In this document: positions 57,745 to 64,000 of the stretch, one piece after another
How positions within the stretch are numbered: position 1 is the stretch's first letter
How the letters are laid out: every line of letters begins with the position of its first letter
NCBI GenBank assembly: GCA_028023455.1
Contig: JAQFVV010000020.1
Coordinates: 6,617,092 to 6,681,091, forward strand
Source: Epiperipatus broadwayi
Taxonomy: Eukaryota > Onychophora > Udeonychophora > Euonychophora > Peripatidae
DNA: 64,000 bases
Direction: 5' to 3'
The notes under the pieces: generated by a model
Told to the model about the DNA's origin: nothing
Seen by the model: the letters and a program-made list of their open reading frames with translations, nothing else
Databases searched by the model: none
Made by a program: the position numbers and the translations under genes

Positions 57745-60285
57745 TAAAATAATAAAGATAATTTTTTTGATATTAAATGTTTTTATTTACCATGCAATAA
57801 AAAGCAAAAAAAAAAAATTTTCAACCACCATTGGGGTTTTATATTTAAAATGAAATAAACAAAGCATGGAGGGCCCAGAAATTAAGTCAATCCCTTGTTA
57901 TAAAACATTATGAATTGACTTAATTAATTTCTGCCCTTATTTCAAGTTAAATCTAAAAACCTCAATTGTGGATGAAAAAGTTTTTTTTTTTAGTCCATGG
58001 CAAATTAAAGTATTTAATATATAATAAAAAAATTATCTTATATTTTTAAGTTTTTAGTATTGGACCAGTAAATATAATTGTAAATCTATATTGTACTTTA
58101 AATTAACTGGCACTTATAACTGTCATATATGTTATTAGATATTTATGCTATAAGTTAAAATGTATATCCTTTATTTATATATATATGTCATATTTAGTAT
58201 GTACACATAATAATATATATGTATTTAAGTGATAAAAATATGAAATACTCTTTTAAATGAAGTGTTTGACATTTTTGCTTTTGATTGGAATTTTTTTTTT
58301 AAAAAAAAAAGCTTACCAAAACTCTATTGGAAATGAACTTTGCTTAATATGTATAATTTCATTTTAAATTAAGTTCACACATATATCGTGTGTGTATATA
58401 TATATGTATCACTTTATATTTCTGCAATAAGTTAATATGTATTCTTCTTATATATACATCATATTTAGTAAGAGTACATAATTATAAATGTATAAGAAAT
58501 CAGTAAGTAACTTGACAGTTTCTTTTTATTTGAAATAAAAAAAATTAAAAAAACGTTTAAGAAAACTATATTATAAACAAACTTTCTTATTATACTTAAA
58601 TGAAGCTTAGAAATATGAAAAAACTGGTAAGAAATTAAGTGAAGCTTAGAATTGCAACCAAGAAAATTATGAATATTATTTAAAACGTTGAAGCTTTCCC
58701 CCACTCTTCCATAAAGTCACCTATTTAAAATATTAATATATCCTATCACTTTCATAGAGATCGAAAAGAAATATGCAAAATTTCAACAAATTATATTGAA
58801 ATAAATTATATTTAATCTCAATTTTAAATGTTAGTAAATTAAAAGAAAAAATCTCTATTCTACCCTCATATGAAACTTACTTAAAACAAATGAAGGTTCT
58901 AAGAAGAATTTTTAAATTTGAAATATTAAAATATTCAATATTTTCCCACACTCTGTTATATATCTAAGAAACTAGGTAACCTACCAAAAATATTAGTGTC
59001 TCATATGGATTAACATAGTAATAATTAGTTCTATATTAAATTTTATGCAATTTTATTGAATTTCAATCTATTAAACCTCAATTTTAAAATTTTATTCTAA
59101 CTTTAAAAAGTTCAAAAATTTACAAACTAACATACCAAAAAAGCAAACCTATTTTTCAACTTTAATAAAAGCATTTACAAATCAAATAATATAGTTATAA
59201 AAACATCTCTTTCACTAAATGTTATGACATTCTTCCTTAAATTTCTTGGTCACTTTTTCATAAACTGTTTGGTAAATATACTAGTTTATATTTATTTATT
59301 GACATAACCAATGCCAATTCCATTTAAACAACTGAAGAAATAAGGAGCCACATGACTGCATCAGTATCATTGGGTGAACATATCAAGGATATGTTTAACA
59401 GATAAATAATGATGTCACTCACACAGACGAGAGCCTATATAAATTTGTTTTTTAATATATATTATTTAAATTGTGGGTTAGTGAAACCTGGGTATGTCTT
59501 TGAGAATATGGAGGAGTGACTATATACATGTATATATACACGTAATCAATGGTAAAAGGTTTATTTTTGCATTAAAATAAAATTTAATCTAGAATTAATT
59601 TGTCAAATCATAAATTCAAGGCTTAATCTATTCTTTAAATTTCCTATTCTTTTGCAAGTGAATTAAGATTTTATTTCTAAATCTTTTAAATATTCTTGAA
59701 GTTACTGGAATTACATTGAATAAAAATTATAACCTGAGCAAACAAGTTTTTTTAATTAAAAAAGACTTTTTTTCAAATTAATCTACAGAAAAGAGAACTA
59801 TAAAGAAATCCAACTCCATTACAGCAATAAGCAAAAAAAGTCTTACAGCTATTTAAGTTCTTTAGAATAAAAAATAAATTTAATAAAACATTTCTTTATT
59901 TTTTTTCTTTTAAAGGAAAGATAAAAATCACTTACTATAATTATTTAAGTTATTAATATATAAGTTTAAAAATAAAATTAAAAGTCATTCTAGCAATCTC
60001 TAATGAAGAGATAGTAAAAAGTAGGTTTTAATCACCAGGCTTGGCAATAGCCATGTGATAACAATTTATGCAGGTTTTCATCAGTATTTTGCAATGTGTT
60101 AAAAGTATCAACATACCCATTTACAGACCAATATTAATGGTTAGCTGGATTAGCTATGGGAATGAAATTTAAAACAAATGTAAGCCTGGTTGAAACAGAA
60201 GAAATGTTCATTTCAGACAACCCAGGTTTGAACTAAGTCACCTATAATAGCAAACGAATGCATTATCATCACACCTTATATTAAT
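57745..60285. other. AT-rich DNA, nothing recognised
   Basis: Long A/T runs and TA dinucleotides (for example 58385-58405). The frame at 58465-58704 is low-complexity. Confidence 0.5.
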
Positions 60286-60295
60286 ATATATATAT

Positions 60296-60612
60296 ATATT
60301 TAACTACAGGAATTTGAACACAGACTTTCAATCTCCCTTCAGCTACTGACTCTATCTCATACAACTGATACCCATGACCACACACACATGAAAAAGATAA
60401 GTTATTAATGTATGTATTTCATGCTGAACCAGCACTTATCAGTTGGCTCAGATTATCATCTCCCATGCATATGTATAATCAGTGCTCGTTTTATATTATG
60501 ATAGCAAGTCTTCAAACTTTAATGGACATGTGTGTGGTTATGTTGTATGAGATGGAGTAGATAGTTGAAGGGAGCTTGAAAGACTGTGTTCAAATCCCCT
60601 ATAATTACATCT
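60296..60612. mobile_element. HH-A element, short foldback (A7)
   Basis: A minus-oriented copy carries a hammerhead at 60409-60442 with GAAA and good stem II (TGCT/AGCA) but CTGATAA in the first box (conserved G changed to A). It is followed at 60530-60600 by a plus-oriented tail (GTATGAGATGGAG ... GTGTTCAAATCCCC), so both outer ends are tRNA-like B-box ends in opposite orientation. A TA run lies at the left edge. Confidence 0.75.
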
Positions 60613-60619
60613 AAATTCC

Positions 60620-61630
60620 AAGTATTCAAATATAGGTATATTTATAAATTTAGAATAAGCATAATGCTATGCTGTAATTAATTAAATATGACATCAATAC
60701 AGCCAGTATTGCAAAGATCCAAATCAAGAAGATAAAAATGAAACCCTAATTTCATCTGCCATTACGATTTCTTTTCATATTTTATCTTTTTGATTTGAAA
60801 CTTTATAATTCCTGATAGTAAAAATTTTAATATTAGATTGTTGTGATATTTGTTTGTAATATATATATTGTTTTTGTTTTTTTTTATTAACACTGACAAA
60901 CTTAAATGTTAGACTCTCTCAGAATCTGATAAAAAAAATTTTAAAAAAAAAACAACTTTTTTTTTTAGTTAATATAATTCTCATTAATATTTATGACCCA
61001 TTAAAATCTTTAATTAAATTATATCAACTTTAATGATTTAAAGAGCTTCATTACTCTTAAAATGTAACTCTAAACTCTAGAACCCATTATAACTATTAAT
61101 GTGGGTTGTTGAATTAACAGTGATTGATCACTCAGCAAATATGCTCAGATATTACTATTACTGGTTACACACTTCAACATCCTTTCAAGAAATTTTTTTA
61201 AAAATATTTATTCATATCCAAAATCCATTTCACTCCTTATTTAGTTCAAAGTTGGAAATGTTTTTTTTTTTCAGATTCCAAATTAGGCTTAGAGATTTGT
61301 GTTTTTTAAGATAACTGCTCATATTCATCTCAAGTAATTATATAATATTGATTTGTAACTAGATATCTAGTTATTATTAACTAAAAAGTAAAGCAAGATT
61401 AAAAGAAACTATCCAAATCTTAATTATTTGGCTATCCTGTGTCAGTATGCATTCCTTCAGTCTTCTATGCAATCTTATAGGAAAGACCTTTTGCTAAAGT
61501 GGGCCATTTAAAAATCATTGTACATTAAGTGTATCCTTATAATTTAGAATACAAAATAATTAAACAAAACACATTATAAAATTTTGGATATATTTTAATA
61601 TGCATATTAAACTATTCTATGCAGTTGAAG
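60620..61630. other. AT-rich spacer, nothing recognised
   Basis: No supported feature. Confidence 0.45.
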
Positions 61631-61635
61631 TTTAT

Positions 61636-61845
61636 AATATGTTGATAAGATCTAAATGCAGTGCTCTCAGATCCAAGGCTTCTCACTGATGAAGGCCACA
61701 AGCCAGAAACTAGTCTGGAATATTGGATGAGTAGGCAGTAGATGGGGGAGTTTATGCACAAGCCTTCTGGTATCTATCCATTGATTACTCTGGCTTGCAC
61801 TGAGTGGCAATACATATAGACTGTTTTGACTGTTTTAATATATTG
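61636..61845 (+). mobile_element. HH-B element, right half (B8)
   Basis: Plus-oriented half from just upstream of the ribozyme to the GTTTTGACTGTTTTAA end. The left arm and the final tail are missing. The small minus-strand frame over its right end is a shadow. Confidence 0.8.
61671..61728 (+). ncRNA. Type I hammerhead ribozyme, HH-B family, consensus core (B8)
   Basis: The core at 61686-61715 matches the family consensus at every position: CTGATGA, stem II GGC/GCC with loop CACAA, GAAA, ACTAGT, cleavage base C at 61715. Stem I has lost one or two G relative to consensus but can still pair with one bulge (TTCTCA with TGGAA), and the outer ATCCAA/TTGGAT helix is intact. Confidence 0.87.
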
Positions 61846-61849
61846 ATAT

Positions 61850-62410
61850 ATCTGTATAATAAAGGTGAGGGTTAGAAAAGTTATATTATCATATAATTTT
61901 AATAATGCTTTTACACAAATTGAAGATGTATTAATAGCACAAGTGGGGTCTACCAAAATTCACATAATTAAAAAGAATTGAAATAATCTCCACAGTATAT
62001 GCATCTCAGATAACTACTACCAATTATCTTTGAGAATGATTTACAGTACTATCAACTTAAAAATGTTATTTTTATTTAAATATATCCATGTTATGTTATA
62101 TCATGAATTATTTAATAAATTATTACTGAGGGTTTAAATCAGTTGTCACCAGTTTTTTTTCAGATACAATTAAAAGCATTTTGATCTTAATATCACCAAT
62201 TTATATATATTTATAACTATTTACTTCCTGATGATGTTAAAATACCATATCTTTATTAACTAATTTATTTGAACAAAAATAATATATTTATAATTATACT
62301 ATTCTATAGAATAATAAAGTAAAACATTAAAAATATATAATATATTGCATATAAATCTGAAGTCATTTAATACAATAAGTATTTGACTTGTGAAAATTAA
62401 GAATGCCTTC
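61850..62410. other. AT-rich spacer, nothing recognised
   Basis: No supported feature. Confidence 0.45.
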
Positions 62411-62424
62411 TATTAGCAGTTATT

Positions 62425-62736
62425 GTTTTAAACAGGCAAAACTCTCCATATAGTAGTACCTCTCAGTGCAAGCCAGAGTAATTACTGGATGCCAGAAGGC
62501 TGGCAGGATCTAGGTGCAGTGCTCTCAGATCCAAGACTCCTCACTGACAAAGGACCCAAGCCAGAAAGTAGTCTTGGAATATTGGATGAGTAGGTACTAG
62601 ATAGGGATTTTATGCACAAGCCTTCTGGCATCCATTGATTACTCGGGCTTGCACTGAGTGGCACTACTGTATGGAGAGTTTTGCCTGTTTTAATAACAGT
62701 TATGATCAAGCATAAGAAATGGTGATCATGTGATGT
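62425..62736 (+). mobile_element. HH-B element with 8 bp TSD (B9)
   Basis: Flanked by CAGTTATT (62417-62424 and 62737-62744). The left arm is cut short at about 62510; the right arm is complete to ATCATGTGATGT. The hammerhead at 62544-62573 is decayed (CTGACAA, AGTAGT). The 75-residue minus frame here is a translation of the repeat. Confidence 0.87.
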
Positions 62737-62744
62737 CAGTTATT

Positions 62745-63375
62745 ATTTTTTTCTATTTGAATAATTTTGAACAGCAAACTCTATCTAAAATATAAGAATA
62801 CATTGATATCTAATAAAGTGTGGAGCATATTCTTTGTTTTTAAGGGGAAAATGTAAATTTCATTCCATGACATTAAATTATTAATGTTCATTTCATAAGT
62901 TGAACAAAATATTTCACTTTTATAAAAGGATTGAGATTTTATTGAATTTAGAAAAAATGATTATTTCATACCTGGATTTAATTTATGTTTCTCATGGAAA
63001 ATAATGTGATCTCATTTTTTAAGTCAAAACAAAATTAAATTTCCAGGAAATATCTATAAAGTTAGATGAAATTTATTGAGAAAAACTTGACAATTGCTTA
63101 AACATTGAAGTTATTTTTTATCTCTTATACTTTCACTTTTGTTTAAAACTTAATTTGATCAGTATTACAAACTTTATTTGATTTGAACCAAAATTATTTC
63201 TTTAAATTCTGTAAGTATGCTATTTATTTTAAGCATTTTCAAAGTTAATTTAATCTACCTGTATTTACAGTTCTTTTTGATTGTATTATTTTCATTTAGA
63301 GGCAGAAAAAAAATATTGCAATTAATTCACAGGACTATGTTTATTCAAAACTTAAGCTATTCATGATCCAACTTT
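62745..63375. other. AT-rich spacer, nothing recognised
   Basis: No supported feature. Confidence 0.45.
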
Positions 63376-63379
63376 TTTC

Positions 63380-63575
63380 TTTTTAAAACAAGAAAAACTC
63401 TCCATACAGTACTGCCACTCAGTGCAAGCCAGAGTAATCAATGGATGCCAGAAGGTCTGTGCATAAAATCCCTATCTAGTGCCTACTTATCCAATATCCC
63501 CAGACTAGTTTCTGGCTTGTGGCATTCATCAGTGAGGAGCCTTGGATCTGAGAGTACTGCATCTAGACTCTTAGT
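63380..63575 (-). mobile_element. HH-B element, left arm only (B10)
   Basis: Minus-oriented arm from TTTTAAAACAAGAAAAACTC to just past the ribozyme (GAGAGTACTGCATCTAGA). It is truncated there. Confidence 0.82.
63489..63547 (-). ncRNA. Type I hammerhead ribozyme, HH-B family, complete stem I (B10)
   Basis: On the minus strand: CTGATGA, stem II with one mismatch (TGC/GCC), GAAA, ACTAGT, cleavage base C. Stem I is at consensus: TCCTCA with TGGGGA, then internal loop GGC/TA, then ATCCAA with TTGGAT. Confidence 0.85.
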
Positions 63576-63579
63576 GAAA

Positions 63580-64000
63580 ATTTTGTGGATATTTGAAACA
63601 TTTTATTTTTAGGAATAAACCTTTTTTAATATTGTACATGATAATTTTTAAATTATTTAGTACAAATGTAAGCTTTCAAATGATAGACATTCTAAAAATA
63701 ATATGTGAACTTTGAAAAATAGGGAAATTATTTACTAAATGGAGTTCTTAATTATAAAATGGTACTTTCTGTTATAGGACACATCATATTCATAAAGAAT
63801 GTAAAATGAAATCTTTTTTATTTGAATTTTATTTTTCAAACAGAAACAAATTTTAATTTAAACATGGTCAAATGATGAAAATGTAGCTTAAAATTTAAAA
63901 TTAAATGTATAAAACAAATTTCTTTACCAGTGTTTATAAAAGTCATTTTTGTTCACCGGTAAAAACTACTACTTTACTGAAACTAAGTTTACTGACTTGG
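63580..64000. other. AT-rich spacer to window end, nothing recognised
   Basis: No supported feature. Confidence 0.45.

Noticed and set aside
62482-62709. 75-codon minus-strand frame
   Set aside because: It lies wholly inside HH-B element B9.

Overview
This window looks like intergenic or intronic nuclear DNA of an invertebrate animal. It is AT-rich, has no prokaryotic gene structure, and has no intact protein gene I can support. It is crowded with animal-type repeats: non-LTR retrotransposons with an AP-type endonuclease and a reverse transcriptase, tRNA-derived SINEs with target-site duplications (TSDs), a hAT-type MITE, an LTR-element gag relic, palindromic foldback elements and simple repeats such as a long TCTA array. 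I cannot name the species; a mollusc, arachnid or other repeat-rich invertebrate would fit.

The most important content is four families of short repeats, named here HH-A, HH-B, HH-C and HH-D, each of which carries a type I hammerhead ribozyme. Every family shows the conserved CTGANGA box, a short stem II hairpin, GAAA, a short palindromic stem III and a cleavage base, enclosed by a stem I with an internal loop or bulge. Stem I, stem II and the stem III palindrome differ in sequence between families but keep their pairing (stem III: ACTAGT, ACCGGT, ATCATGAT, ATACGTAT). This is natural covariation. Copies occur as tandem units with ribozymes about 395 (HH-C), 456 (HH-B) or 485 (HH-A) bases apart, as inverted tandems, and as foldbacks. 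Several are flanked by TSDs of 8 to 13 bp. They match the architecture known for metazoan retrozymes: non-autonomous retroelements whose RNA is cut into monomers, and probably circularised, by hammerheads. About 24 ribozyme copies, 14 with a usable core, lie in 64 kb.

Layout. 0-1.6 kb: a direct repeat with a shared open frame, then a TATA promoter and a small basic broken ORF. 2-6 kb: HH-A and HH-B copies in a diverged 2 kb duplication. 7.8-9.4 kb: RTE-like LINE. 10-12.8 kb: HH-B copies. 14.6-16 kb: a 550 bp palindrome and two tRNA-Gly SINEs. 17.3 kb: HH-B. 17.7-22.7 kb: featureless AT-rich DNA. 22.8-24.6 kb: LTR-element leader and gag relic. 24.65-25.86 kb: HH-C array. 26-34 kb: MITE, minisatellites and possible exons on the minus strand. 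34.6-35 kb: TCTA array. 36.9-38.9 kb: a second LINE family. 39-52 kb: dense SINE, HH-A, HH-B, hAT and LINE fragments. 52.2-55.8 kb: a nearly full-length RTE-like LINE on the minus strand, interrupted by HH-D with a 10 bp TSD. 56.8-57.7 kb: a TA-flanked DNA transposon relic. 58-64 kb: AT-rich DNA with HH-A and HH-B copies.

The LINEs are the obvious source of enzyme for moving the SINEs and perhaps the hammerhead elements. No Penelope-like reverse transcriptase, the usual partner of such ribozymes, was seen here.
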